A DNA stretch of 64,000 nt from Longispora albida DSM 44784. GTDB lineage: Bacteria; Actinomycetota; Actinomycetes; Mycobacteriales; Micromonosporaceae. The notes beneath the pieces were generated by a model. That model did no database searches. It worked only from the letters and a program-made list of their open reading frames with translations, and was not told where the DNA came from. A program made the position numbers and the translations under genes. The stretch is taken from positions 58,250-122,249 of the forward strand of contig NZ_KB903819.1 of NCBI RefSeq assembly GCF_000379825.1, read 5' to 3'. Positions 15,808-24,576 of this stretch are shown here, piece after piece. Each line of letters begins with the position of its first letter. Positions within the stretch are counted from its first letter, which is position 1.

Positions 15808-16533
15808 ATGGCGACGCGACTTGTGCAGATCAACATGAAGGCCAGCGACGAGAACGCGCTGGGCCGCTTCTGGGCTGACGTACTCGGCTGGGAGCTGACC
15901 AGCGAGGGCCCCGGCGTGACGAACCTCGAACCCGTGGGCAACGTCTACCCCGACCCCGCCGCCATCTGCATCGACCTCGTCGTGTCGGCAGAACCCAAGA
16001 CAGTGAAGAACCGCGTGCACGTCGAGCTCGCCGCCACCTCGCCGGCCCACCAGGCGGAGATCGTCGCGCGCCTCAAGGACCTCGGCGCGACCCTCGCCGA
16101 CGTTGGCCAGGGCGACGACGTCTCGTGGGTCGTCATGGCCGACCCGGAGGGCAACGAGTTCTGCGTGCTGGACTCCCTCCACGAGAAGACCGGGCCGATC
16201 GCGTCGGTGGTCGTCGACTGCGCGGATCCGCAGGCCATGGCGACCTTCTGGGGCCAGGCTATGGACTGGACCGTGCAGCGGGTCACCGAGGACATCGCGG
16301 TGATGCGCTCCGCGAAGGAGGTCGGCCCGTACCTCATCTTCGCCCGCACCCCCGACGCGAAGACCGTGTGGAACCGCGTCCACCTCGACATCAGGCCGTA
16401 CCCGGGCGACGACATCGAGGCCGAGGCGGCCAGGCTGGTCGCGCTCGGCGCCACCGCCGTCGACCTCGACGTGCCGTGGAAGGTCTTCGCCGACCCCGAG
16501 GGCAACGAGTTCTGCCTCCTGTCCCCGAGCTGA
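15808..16533 (+). CDS. VOC-family protein with two glyoxalase-like domains
   Basis: 241 residues built from two repeats of the vicinal-oxygen-chelate fold, about 1-122 and 123-241, each ending DPEGNEFC(V/L)L. Other repeat landmarks are RFWADVLGWEL / TFWGQAMDWTV and NRVHVELAA / NRVHLDIRP. These Glyoxalase_6-type proteins are abundant in actinobacteria, and most have unknown substrates; some confer resistance to bleomycin-like drugs. TAGCAT (15796-15801) six bases before ATG suggests a leaderless mRNA. Confidence 0.88.
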   Translation: MATRLVQINMKASDENALGRFWADVLGWELTSEGPGVTNLEPVGNVYPDPAAICIDLVVSAEPKTVKNRVHVELAATSPAHQAEIVARLKDLGATLADVGQGDDVSWVVMADPEGNEFCVLDSLHEKTGPIASVVVDCADPQAMATFWGQAMDWTVQRVTEDIAVMRSAKEVGPYLIFARTPDAKTVWNRVHLDIRPYPGDDIEAEAARLVALGATAVDLDVPWKVFADPEGNEFCLLSPS

Positions 16534-16573
16534 TCGCTGAAAATGCCTGGCCTGGGCTGGGATGATCGGATCC

Positions 16574-17968
16574 GTGCTGCTCACGATCTCCACCACACAC
16601 AGTCCGGCGACCGACCTCGGGTACCTGCTGGTGAAGCACCCTGCGCAACTCCAGTCGTTCAGTACGACCGGCGGGACGGCGCACGTGTTCTACCCGCAGG
16701 CCACCGAGGACAGATGCACGGCCGCGTTGCTGCTGGACGTGGACCCGGTCGAGCTGGCCAGGCCGTCGAAGGGGCAGAAGGGGCCGGACAGCTTCTCGCT
16801 CGGCCGGTACGTGAACGACCGGCCGTACGCCGCTTCGAGCCTGCTGACCGTGGCGCTGGGCCGGGTGTTCCGGTCGGCGATGAAGGGCGCGAGCAAGGAC
16901 CGGCCCGAGCTGGCCGCCACGCCGATCCCGCTGGAGATCGAGGTGCCGGCCCTGCCCTGCCGGGGTGGCACCGGCATCGTCGCCCGGCTGTTCGAGCCGC
17001 TGGGCTGGACCGTTGAGGCCGTTCCGGTACCGCTGGACCCGGCATTCCCCGAATGGGGCGACGCCCGCTATGTGCAGCTCCGGCTCACCGGTACCGTGCG
17101 GCTGGCCGACGCGCTCAGCCACCTGTACGTGCTGCTGCCCGTCCTCGACGACGCCAAGCACTACTGGGTCTCCGAGGACGAGGTCGCCAAGCTGCTGCGG
17201 GCCGGTGACGGCTGGCTCGCCGGGCACCCGGACAAGGAACTGATCGCGCGGCGGTACCTGGCCGGGCGGCGCTCGCTCGTGCTGTCCGCGCTGGAGCGGC
17301 TCCAGGGTGACACCGCAGCCACGGAACCCGGGCAGGACGAGGAGCAGGCCGAGGTACCCGAGCGGCGGGTTCCGCTGGTGAAGCTGCGCAAGCAGGCCGT
17401 GCTGGCGGCACTCGCGGAGTCGGGTGCCTCCCGGGTACTCGATCTCGGGTGCGGCGAGGGCGCGCTGCTGCTGGAGTTGTTCGCTGACCGCCGGTACACG
17501 GAAATCGTGGGTGCCGACGTCTCCACCGTGAGTCTCGCGATCGCCGAGCGGCGGCTCAAGCTGGAGCGCCAGCCCGACCGGCAGCGTGAGCGGATCAGGC
17601 TGATCCAGTCGGCGCTGACCTACCACGACGACCGGCTGACCGGCTACGACGCGGCCGTGCTGATGGAGGTCATCGAACACGTCGACGAGGAACGGCTGCC
17701 CGCGCTGGAGCGCGCCGTCTTCGGGCACGCCGCTCCGTCCACCGTGGTCGTCACGACGCCCAACGTGGAGTACAACGTGCGGTACGAGACGCTGTGCGGG
17801 CACCGGCACGACGACCACCGGTTCGAGTGGACCCGCGAGCAGTTCGCCGCGTGGACCGCCCGGGTGTGCGCAGCACACGGCTACACGGCCGAGATCCGTC
17901 CCGTGGGCGAGGACGACCCGCAGACCGGCCCGCCCACCCAGCTCGCGTACTTCCGGAAGGTTGCCTGA
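16574..17968 (+). CDS. hen1: 3'-terminal RNA ribose 2'-O-methyltransferase Hen1
   Basis: 464 residues from GTG 16574, matching the family start (VLLTISTTHSPATDLGYLLVKHP); ATG 16562 would add four residues. The bacterial Hen1 N-terminal domain covers about 1-240, and the SAM-dependent methyltransferase domain about 265-464, with VLDLGCGEGALLLELF (SAM-binding GxGxG) and MEVIEHVDEERLPAL, carrying the Glu/His metal ligands that position the 3'-terminal ribose, and VVTTPNVEYN. It 2'-O-methylates the 3' end of cleaved RNA so that Pnkp reseals it into a product protected against re-cleavage. The stop overlaps the pnkp start (TGATG). Confidence 0.95.
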   Translation: MLLTISTTHSPATDLGYLLVKHPAQLQSFSTTGGTAHVFYPQATEDRCTAALLLDVDPVELARPSKGQKGPDSFSLGRYVNDRPYAASSLLTVALGRVFRSAMKGASKDRPELAATPIPLEIEVPALPCRGGTGIVARLFEPLGWTVEAVPVPLDPAFPEWGDARYVQLRLTGTVRLADALSHLYVLLPVLDDAKHYWVSEDEVAKLLRAGDGWLAGHPDKELIARRYLAGRRSLVLSALERLQGDTAATEPGQDEEQAEVPERRVPLVKLRKQAVLAALAESGASRVLDLGCGEGALLLELFADRRYTEIVGADVSTVSLAIAERRLKLERQPDRQRERIRLIQSALTYHDDRLTGYDAAVLMEVIEHVDEERLPALERAVFGHAAPSTVVVTTPNVEYNVRYETLCGHRHDDHRFEWTREQFAAWTARVCAAHGYTAEIRPVGEDDPQTGPPTQLAYFRKVA

Positions 17969-20451
17969 TGAAGCTCGACATTCCTGAGCTGTCCCTGATC
18001 GCGCTCGTCGGCATCTCCGGTTCCGGCAAGTCGACGTTCGCCCGGCAGTACTTCAAGCCGACGGAGGTGCTGTCCTCCGACTTCTTCCGGGGGCTCGTCG
18101 CCGACGACGAGAACGACCAGTCGGCGACGAAGGACGCCTTCGCCGCGCTGCACCACATCGCCGGCATCCGGCTGCGCGCCGGGCGGCGGGTGGTGGTCGA
18201 CGCGACCAACGTGCAGAAGCACGCGCGTGCGGAGCTGGTGAAGCTGGCCAGGTCGTTCGACGTGCTGCCGGTGGCGATCGTCATCGACACTCCAGAGGCG
18301 GTCGCCTGGGAGCGCACGCAGGCCCGGCCCGACCGGGACTTCGGCCGGAAGGTACTCCAGCGGCAGGCCGCCGACCTGCGCCGGTCAGTACGCGACCTGG
18401 GCCGGGAGGGATTCCGGAAGGTCCACATCGTCCGCGAGCCCGGCGACGTGACGATCTCGTACGAGAAGGCCTGGAACGACCGGCGGGACGTCACCGGCCC
18501 GTTCGACATCATCGGCGACGTGCACGGCTGCCGTGCCGAGCTGGAGACGCTGCTGGTCAGGCTGGGCTACGTCATCGAGCGTGACGATCAGGGCCGGCCG
18601 GTGAGCGCGGCGCACCCGGAGGGCCGGCAGGCTGTCTTCGTCGGCGACCTGGTCGACCGCGGCCCCGACTCACCGGGCGTGCTGCGGCTCGTGATGGGCA
18701 TGACCGGCGCGGGCACGGCGCTGTGCGTGCCCGGCAACCACGAGCAGAAGCTGCTGCGCAAGCTCCGTGGCCGCAAGGTGAGCGTGACGCACGGCCTGGC
18801 CGAGACGCTGGAGCAGCTGGAGCGGGAGGGTCCCGCCTTCACGGAAACGGCCGCCGCCTGGATCGACGGGCTCGTCAGCCACCTGCGGCTCGACGGCGGG
18901 CGGCTCGTGGTCGCGCACGCCGGGCTCAAGGAGGAGTACCAGGGCCGGGCCTCCGGGCGGGTGCGCGACTTCTGCCTGTACGGCGAGAGCACCGGGGAGA
19001 CCGACGAGTACGGGCTGCCGGTCAGGTACCCGTGGGCGCGCGACTACCGTGGCGACGCGATGGTCGTCTACGGTCACGTGCCGTCGCCGAAGGCCGAGTG
19101 GGTCAACAACACCATCTGCCTCGACACCGGCTGCGTGTTCGGCGGGGAACTGACGGCGCTGCGGTACCCCGAGAAGGAACTCGTGTCCGTGCCCGCCGAG
19201 CGGGTGCACTACGAGCCGGTCAAGCCGCTCGCAGAGATCGCCCCCGAGCGGGATGGCGCGACGCTGAGCATCTCTGACGTGACGGGCCGGCGGCACATCA
19301 AGACGGCGTACGGGACGGTGCTCGTGGACGCCGAGAGCTCGGCCGCCGCGCTGGAGGTGATGAGCCGCTTCGCGATCGACCCGCGTCAGCTGCTGTGGCT
19401 GCCGCCGACCATGTCCCCGCCTTCGACCTCCCGGCAGGAGGGGTACCTGGAGTACCCGGCCGAGGCGTTCGCCGACTACCGGTCGGCCGGCGTGTCCACA
19501 GTGGTGTGCGAGGAGAAGCACATGGGCTCGCGTGCCGTCGTCCTCGTCCGCGAGGAGGGCGGAGCGGTGTACACCCGGACGGGACGGCCGTTCTTCAGCG
19601 ATCCGGCGACGACGGAGGCGCTGCTGGAGCGGGTACGCACCGCCGCCCGGCCCCTCTTCGCCAAGCTGGAGACGAGCTGGCTGCTGCTCGACTGCGAGCT
19701 GCTGCCGTGGTCGGCCAAGGCTGGATCGCTGATCCGGAGCCAGTACGCGAGTGTCGGCGCGGCCGCCCGCGCGGCACTGCCCGGCGTTCTGTCCGCTGTG
19801 GACAGTGCGGTTGCTCGCGGGGTGGACGCCGGAGGGCTCGCCGGGCGGTTCAAGGAGCGCGCTGCGAACGCCGAGGCGTTCACGGCTGCCTACCGCCAGT
19901 ACTGCTGGCCGGTCGACGGGCTGGATGGCGTGCAGCTCGCGCCGTTCATGGTGCTCGCCTCGGAAGGGGCCTCGCACGCGGGTCGTGATCACGGCTGGCA
20001 CCTGGCCCAGTGCGACACGCTGGTGGCCGCAGACCCGGAGCTGTTCCGGGCGACGGGCCGGCGGGTCGTCGACCTGTCCTCCGCCGAGGACGAGGCCGAG
20101 GCGACGAGGTGGTGGCTGGAGCTGACGGGTTCCGGCGGCGAGGGCATGGTGATCAAGCCGTACGAGGGGCTGGCGCACCGGGTCAGGGGGCAGCTCGCGC
20201 AGCCGGGCATCAAGTGCCGTGGCCGGGAGTACCTGCGGATCATCTACGGCCCCGACTACACGATGCCGGAGCACCTCGACCGGCTCCGGGACCGCGGGCT
20301 CAGCCGCAAGCGCAGCCTCGCGCTCCGGGAGCACGGGCTCGGGCTGGCGGCGCTGGACGCCCTCGCGAGCGGGGAGCCGCTGTGGCGGGTACACGAACTG
20401 GTGTTCGCGATTCTCGCTCTGGAGTCCGAACCGGTCGATCCCCGGCTCTGA
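17968..20451 (+). CDS. pnkp: Polynucleotide kinase-phosphatase-ligase Pnkp
   Basis: 827 residues with three catalytic modules in the order known for bacterial Pnkp. The kinase (1-170) has a P-loop G15-ISGSGKST and VVDATNVQKHAR. The 2',3'-phosphatase (about 180-420, calcineurin-like) has GDVHGC at 183-188, GDLVDRGPDSPG, PGNHEQK and the VVYGHVPSP metal site. The C-terminal adenylyltransferase/ligase has nucleotidyl Lys517 in EEKHMGSR, then WLLLDCELLPW and GSGGEGMVIKPY. It heals 5'-OH and 2',3'-cyclic phosphate ends left by ribotoxins and seals RNA together with Hen1. It overlaps hen1 by one base, so the two are co-translated. Confidence 0.96.
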   Translation: MKLDIPELSLIALVGISGSGKSTFARQYFKPTEVLSSDFFRGLVADDENDQSATKDAFAALHHIAGIRLRAGRRVVVDATNVQKHARAELVKLARSFDVLPVAIVIDTPEAVAWERTQARPDRDFGRKVLQRQAADLRRSVRDLGREGFRKVHIVREPGDVTISYEKAWNDRRDVTGPFDIIGDVHGCRAELETLLVRLGYVIERDDQGRPVSAAHPEGRQAVFVGDLVDRGPDSPGVLRLVMGMTGAGTALCVPGNHEQKLLRKLRGRKVSVTHGLAETLEQLEREGPAFTETAAAWIDGLVSHLRLDGGRLVVAHAGLKEEYQGRASGRVRDFCLYGESTGETDEYGLPVRYPWARDYRGDAMVVYGHVPSPKAEWVNNTICLDTGCVFGGELTALRYPEKELVSVPAERVHYEPVKPLAEIAPERDGATLSISDVTGRRHIKTAYGTVLVDAESSAAALEVMSRFAIDPRQLLWLPPTMSPPSTSRQEGYLEYPAEAFADYRSAGVSTVVCEEKHMGSRAVVLVREEGGAVYTRTGRPFFSDPATTEALLERVRTAARPLFAKLETSWLLLDCELLPWSAKAGSLIRSQYASVGAAARAALPGVLSAVDSAVARGVDAGGLAGRFKERAANAEAFTAAYRQYCWPVDGLDGVQLAPFMVLASEGASHAGRDHGWHLAQCDTLVAADPELFRATGRRVVDLSSAEDEAEATRWWLELTGSGGEGMVIKPYEGLAHRVRGQLAQPGIKCRGREYLRIIYGPDYTMPEHLDRLRDRGLSRKRSLALREHGLGLAALDALASGEPLWRVHELVFAILALESEPVDPRL

Positions 20452-20521
20452 CGGCGGCCTGCCCGGCGGGATCGTGAAAGCGATTCCGCCGGGCCCCGCC
20501 GGTGGCACTACGATCACCGTC

Positions 20522-21298
20522 ATGATCCCGGCCGTGCCGGGGCTGGCCGAGGTGATCTCGGAGCAGCCTCACCCCCTGCTGTTCGTGACCGTCTCCGGCG
20601 CGCACCTCTACGGTTTCCCGTCGAAGGACTCCGACGTGGACCTGCGCGGCGTGCACCTGCTCCCGGCCGCCGACCTGGCCGGCCTGCGCGAGCTGGAGGA
20701 GACGCACACCTGCATGTGGTGGCACCAGGGGACCGAGCTGGATCTGGTCAGCCACGACCTGCGGAAGTTCGCCCGGCTGATGCTGCGCCGCAACGGGTAC
20801 GTCCTCGAGCAGCTCCTGTCGCCGCTCGTCGTGCACACCACGCCCGAGCACGAGGCGCTCGCCGCGCTGGCTCCGCTCGTGTTCACCAGCAGCCACGCGC
20901 ACCACTACCGGGGCTTCGCCAAAACCCAGGAAGACCTCTTCTCACGTACCGGCGAGCTCAAGCCTCTCCTCTACGCCTTCCGTGCCCTCCTCACCGGCAT
21001 CCACCTGATGCGCTCCGGCACCGTGCAGGCGCACCTGCCCACGCTGCTCGGCGAGTACCAGGCTCCGGGTTACCTGCCGGATCTCATCGCCGCGAAGGCC
21101 AGCGCCGAGCACGCGCCGGCCTCGGGGATCGGCGCCGATCGTGTCGCCGCCGGCCTGGCCGCCCTGCACGCCCGGCTCGACGAGGCCGAGTCAGCCTCGG
21201 AGCTGCCGGTCGCGCCGGGCGGCTTCGACGAGCTGAACGACCTGCTCGTCAGCGTCCGGCTCGGCGGCGTGGCCGATCCCGCCGCCCGGCTCTCGTGA
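20522..21298 (+). CDS. rlaP: RlaP-type DNA polymerase beta-fold nucleotidyltransferase
   Basis: 258 residues. The nucleotidyltransferase core is SGAHLYGFPSKDSDVDLRGVHL, with acidic metal ligands D36/D38/D40, followed by a helical C-terminal domain (RNGYVLEQLLSP, HHYRGFAKTQ, KPLLYAFRALLTGIHLM). This is the COG3541/YcgL-like family that comparative genomics named RlaP because it accompanies RNA ligase and Pnkp systems. Presumably it adds nucleotides to a damaged RNA end before sealing; biochemistry is not settled. It lies 70 bases after pnkp; TACGAT at 20509-20514 could give it a separate leaderless transcript. Its stop overlaps the next gene by GTGA. Confidence 0.85.
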   Translation: MIPAVPGLAEVISEQPHPLLFVTVSGAHLYGFPSKDSDVDLRGVHLLPAADLAGLRELEETHTCMWWHQGTELDLVSHDLRKFARLMLRRNGYVLEQLLSPLVVHTTPEHEALAALAPLVFTSSHAHHYRGFAKTQEDLFSRTGELKPLLYAFRALLTGIHLMRSGTVQAHLPTLLGEYQAPGYLPDLIAAKASAEHAPASGIGADRVAAGLAALHARLDEAESASELPVAPGGFDELNDLLVSVRLGGVADPAARLS

Positions 21299-22086
21299 CC
21301 ACCGCGCTGCGGCTCGTACCGGCGGCTCAGCGGCCGATCGCCGCGCTCAAGGCCAGGCGGGTACAGCATGACGTGATGCCGTGGGCTGTCGAGCTGCTCG
21401 GGCCGGCTGGCGGCCGGGCCGGGCGGGCTCTCGCGCACGCCGTCACCGCGATCGCGCCGGCGCTGCGGGTTGTCCAGCTCGCCAGGCTGACCCGGTTCGC
21501 GGTGTGGACCTTCCTGTACGACAACGTGATGGACTCCTCCGGCGCCGGGCAGGCCGAGCTCCGCGAGACCGAACAAACCGTCCAGGCCGTCCTCGCCGGC
21601 GAGCCCCCGTCGGGACGCGTCGCGACGGCCCTGGCCAAGGTACTGGCCGGGCTGCCGTCGAGCCCTGCCCTGCTGGCCGCCCTCGCCGACGACGCGGCCG
21701 GCAGCCTGGAACACGCGCTGCTGAGCCGTTCCGGCGAGCATCCGTCCCTTGTGGACTATCTCGCGGTGGCCAGCCGGAGCATCGGCTACCGTGGCTGGGC
21801 CCATGCCCTGCTCGCCGTCACCAGGGCCGAGGCCGGGCCCGAGCTGGACGCCGCGCTGGGCTGGGCCTGCCAGGCTGTCCGGCTCGCCAACGACCTGCGG
21901 TCGGCGGACAAGGACCTGGCCGCCGGCACGCTCAACGCTCTCGCGCTGCCCGGAGCTGACCGGGCGGCCCTCGACGCCGAGATCGACCGGTGTGCGCGGC
22001 TGCACGACGAGCTCGCGGGCAGCGCGCTGCTGGTGAACAGCCTCCGGGTCTCCGTGGGGATCTACCGGCTCGGTGACCTGCGCTGA
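21295..22086 (+). CDS. Short class I terpene-synthase-like protein coupled to RlaP
   Basis: 263 residues from GTG 21295, overlapping the rlaP stop (GTGA). It is almost entirely helical. Two motifs in correct order suggest the isoprenoid-synthase fold: D76-N-V-M-D80 in FLYDNVMDSS (a DDxxD variant at a helix end) and N199-D-L-R-S203-A-D-K-D207, which keeps the NxxxSxxx(D/E) spacing of the NSE metal triad. The C-terminus has SVGIYRLGDLR near where an RY pair is usual. At 263 residues it is shorter than the usual 310-350. Substrate and activity are unknown, and it may be a divergent or non-catalytic member. Its location in an RNA-repair operon is unexpected. Confidence 0.6.
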   Translation: MTTALRLVPAAQRPIAALKARRVQHDVMPWAVELLGPAGGRAGRALAHAVTAIAPALRVVQLARLTRFAVWTFLYDNVMDSSGAGQAELRETEQTVQAVLAGEPPSGRVATALAKVLAGLPSSPALLAALADDAAGSLEHALLSRSGEHPSLVDYLAVASRSIGYRGWAHALLAVTRAEAGPELDAALGWACQAVRLANDLRSADKDLAAGTLNALALPGADRAALDAEIDRCARLHDELAGSALLVNSLRVSVGIYRLGDLR

Positions 22087-22132
22087 CCTGATCCAGGGGG
22101 TCCACTGTGGTATCCCCTGTTGACACCCTATG

Positions 22133-22146
22133 TAGTCTGTCGACTA
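22133..22146 (+). promoter_or_regulatory. Inverted repeat at the PadR gene start (probable operator)
   Basis: TAGTC (22133-22137) and GACTA (22142-22146) form an inverted repeat that reaches the first base of the ATG. TAGTCT (22133-22138), 7 bases before the ATG, is a -10-like hexamer. TTGACA occurs at 22120-22125 but at the wrong spacing for it. Autoregulation by the PadR protein is plausible. Confidence 0.4.
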
Positions 22147-22472
22147 TGGGACAGGAGATCCGGCTGACGACGGCCGTTGCCAAGGTCCTGGCCGCGCTGG
22201 TGTCCGATCCGGACGCCGACCGGTACGGGCTCGACCTCATGCACGACACCGGGCTGCCCAGCGGCACCCTCTACCCGATCATGGTCCGGCTCCAGCGGGC
22301 CGGCTGGGTCGAGGCGTCCTGGGAGGAGATCGACCCGGTCGCGGCTGGCCGGCCTGCCCGGCGGTACTACCGGCTGACCCCCGACGGCCTGGCCTCGGCG
22401 CGCAGCGAGCTCGCAGCCCTGCACGCCTCGCTCACCAAGGGCTCAGCGCCCGGGAAGCTGAGGACGGCGTGA
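22146..22472 (+). CDS. PadR-family transcriptional regulator
   Basis: 108 residues with the PadR winged helix: IRLTTAVAKVLAALVSDPDADRYGLDLMHDTGLPSGTLYPIMVRLQRAGWVEASWEE, then the wing ARRYYRLTPDGLASARSEL. The short form (subfamily 2) lacks the long C-terminal dimerisation helix. The stop overlaps the next gene (GTGA), so it is co-translated with the membrane protein and probably controls it. In actinobacteria this PadR/membrane-protein pairing is common, its signal unknown. Confidence 0.92.
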   Translation: MGQEIRLTTAVAKVLAALVSDPDADRYGLDLMHDTGLPSGTLYPIMVRLQRAGWVEASWEEIDPVAAGRPARRYYRLTPDGLASARSELAALHASLTKGSAPGKLRTA

Positions 22473-24511
22473 GGGCGCTGTTACGCGTCGCCGCCCGGCG
22501 CTGGCCCGAGGAGCTGCGGGCCGGCCAGCTGCGCGAGTGGGAGGCGGAGTTGCACGGGCTCGGCCCGTTCCGCGCCTTCCGGTACGCGCTGAGCCTCGCC
22601 GTGTCCCCGCCCGTCGAGGACGAGCACGGCGTGCCGCGCGGCTGGCGCGAGGTGCTGCCCGGTGCCGGGCGCGGCCTCCAGCCGGTGCTGGCCCTGGCCG
22701 GGATGACCATCGTGTTCGGGGTGCTGCTCAGCCTCACGCTCGTCGGCCGGGCGATCGCCAGGGCCGGCCGGGGGCCCGTCGCCCCCGGCGAGGGCTTCGA
22801 CTGGGCGGCGAACACCGCCTCCGTCGGCTCGCTGGCCGTGGCGGCCCTGGCGAGCGCCTGGATCGGCGGCTGGCTGGGTAAGCGGCTCCCGGTGCACTGG
22901 GCGCACAACGCCTGGCTCGGCCGGGCGGGTAGCGCCGTCGCTGCCCCGCTGATCCTCGCCGTGACGGTCGGCGGGGTGTACACGGTGATGCGCCTGCGCC
23001 CCGAAGAGCCGGGCGTGGAGTATCTGGAGCTGATGAACCCCTGGCCCGGCCTGGCGCTGTGGGCGGCAGGCATGGCCGGGCTGGCCTGGTGGGTCACGCG
23101 CCTGACGTTGCGCGGCCGCCGGTGGCTGGCGTTCGCGGTCGGGTTCGGCGGGACGCTGCTGATCCTTGAGGCTGTCGGTGTGGCCATCGCGTTCGAGGAG
23201 GCCCCGAGGGCCGGGCTCGGCCGGGAGACTGCGCTGCTCTGGTTCCCGCTGAGCCTGCTCGACACCCTCGACAGCGGCGTACAGCTCGGGAAGGTCGACC
23301 AGGGGTACGTGGCCTCGGACGTCGTGGCCGGTCAGGTCGCCGGGGTGACGTGGCTGCTGCTGATGGCCTCGGCTTTCACCCTGCGGTACGGGATCCGGGC
23401 CAGCCAGGCCGTGCTCCGGCCGGCCCGGGTGAAGGTGCCCGTCCTGGCCGGTGCGCGGGTCGAGCCCGGGCCGGGCAGTGGCCGGGCTTCCGTCCTGTGC
23501 GGAGTGCTGGTGGCAGCACTCGGGCTCGCCACGTGGGCGCAGTTCGCCGCCTTCGGCACGCAGCTCGGCGAGAAGGTCATGCGCACGGACGGAAACCCTT
23601 ACGGCGCAGGCGATCTGATCACCGTGAACTACGACATCCGGCTCGGGGCGATGGCTGTCATCGTGCTCGGGATGCTGATCGCCGTCACGCGGCGTGGTGC
23701 GGGCGGGGTGCTGCCGGCCGCGGTGGCCGCCGGGGCGCTGGTCGTGATCGACGGGCAGGTCGCCGCCAACGCTCTGTCCGGCAGGCCCGTCTTCTTCGCG
23801 CTGCTCGGCGCGGGCGTCCTCGCCGGCGCGGCGCTGGCCGGGCTGACCTGGCTGCTGAACAGGCTCACCCCGTCACCGTCACCGTCACCGCTCGGCGGCC
23901 GCCGCGTGCTGACCGGTGCCGCCGTGCTCGCGGCCATCACCGGGCCCTCGGTGCTGGCACAGAGCTACACGGCCGCGCCCAGCCCCTACCTGCCCGTCAT
24001 CTTCCCGCGTACGGCTGCCATCGTGGCCGGGCTGCTGGTGGCCACGGCGATGCTCGCGGCGCTGGCCGCCAGCACGCGCCGGATCGGATTCCTGGGTGGC
24101 GCGGTGCTCGTGCTGGCCCCGGCCGGGCTCGTCGCGGCGGGTGGCCTGCTGCTGACACCCAAGCCGGACCTGCTGGACTGGAAGGCGCTGCCCGGCATGG
24201 CCGGCCTGCCCCTGGCCGTGCTCGCTCTCGTGCTCGTCCGGCCGATCGCAGCATGGAAGGTCACCGCCGCCGGCATCGTCGCCGTCACCCTCGCCCTCCC
24301 GGCGTTCGCGATGGGCATGTTCCTGTCCATCCTGCCCGGCAGGCCGCTGCTGATGCTGTCCGGCACGGACATCGGTGCCGACGGCCTGCCGATGGTGTCG
24401 GGGGCCATGCTGATCGGCTTCGGGCTGGCCGCGCTCAGCGCGCCCCGGATCGTCCGCGCGCCCCAGCCACCACCACCGTCCCTTGTGGAGGCACGGGAGA
24501 TCCCCGTGTGA
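22469..24511 (+). CDS. Multi-pass membrane protein paired with PadR; early TTA codon
   Basis: 680 residues. A soluble N-terminus (AARRWPEELRAGQLREWEAELHGLGPFRAFRYALSLAVSPP), found in many PadR-linked actinobacterial proteins, is followed by roughly a dozen or more hydrophobic segments from about residue 72 to 670. No transporter motif was recognised. The GTG start overlaps the PadR stop. Codon 5 is TTA (22481-22483), rare in this DNA and in Streptomyces read by the developmentally controlled bldA tRNA, so translation may be limited to late growth. A GC-rich hairpin follows the gene. Confidence 0.75.
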   Translation: MRALLRVAARRWPEELRAGQLREWEAELHGLGPFRAFRYALSLAVSPPVEDEHGVPRGWREVLPGAGRGLQPVLALAGMTIVFGVLLSLTLVGRAIARAGRGPVAPGEGFDWAANTASVGSLAVAALASAWIGGWLGKRLPVHWAHNAWLGRAGSAVAAPLILAVTVGGVYTVMRLRPEEPGVEYLELMNPWPGLALWAAGMAGLAWWVTRLTLRGRRWLAFAVGFGGTLLILEAVGVAIAFEEAPRAGLGRETALLWFPLSLLDTLDSGVQLGKVDQGYVASDVVAGQVAGVTWLLLMASAFTLRYGIRASQAVLRPARVKVPVLAGARVEPGPGSGRASVLCGVLVAALGLATWAQFAAFGTQLGEKVMRTDGNPYGAGDLITVNYDIRLGAMAVIVLGMLIAVTRRGAGGVLPAAVAAGALVVIDGQVAANALSGRPVFFALLGAGVLAGAALAGLTWLLNRLTPSPSPSPLGGRRVLTGAAVLAAITGPSVLAQSYTAAPSPYLPVIFPRTAAIVAGLLVATAMLAALAASTRRIGFLGGAVLVLAPAGLVAAGGLLLTPKPDLLDWKALPGMAGLPLAVLALVLVRPIAAWKVTAAGIVAVTLALPAFAMGMFLSILPGRPLLMLSGTDIGADGLPMVSGAMLIGFGLAALSAPRIVRAPQPPPPSLVEAREIPV

Positions 24512-24517
24512 GAGGCC

Positions 24518-24559
24518 CGGGCCGGGCCGGGCTGCTACGGGGGCCAGCCCGGCCCGGGC
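24518..24559. terminator. Bidirectional GC hairpin between convergent genes
   Basis: CCGGGCCGGGCTG (24522-24534) pairs with CAGCCCGGCCCGG (24545-24557) around a 10-base loop. It lies between the membrane protein stop (24511) and the stop of the convergent exported protein (24577). Confidence 0.75.
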
Positions 24560-24576
24560 ACGTACCAGGACACGCG

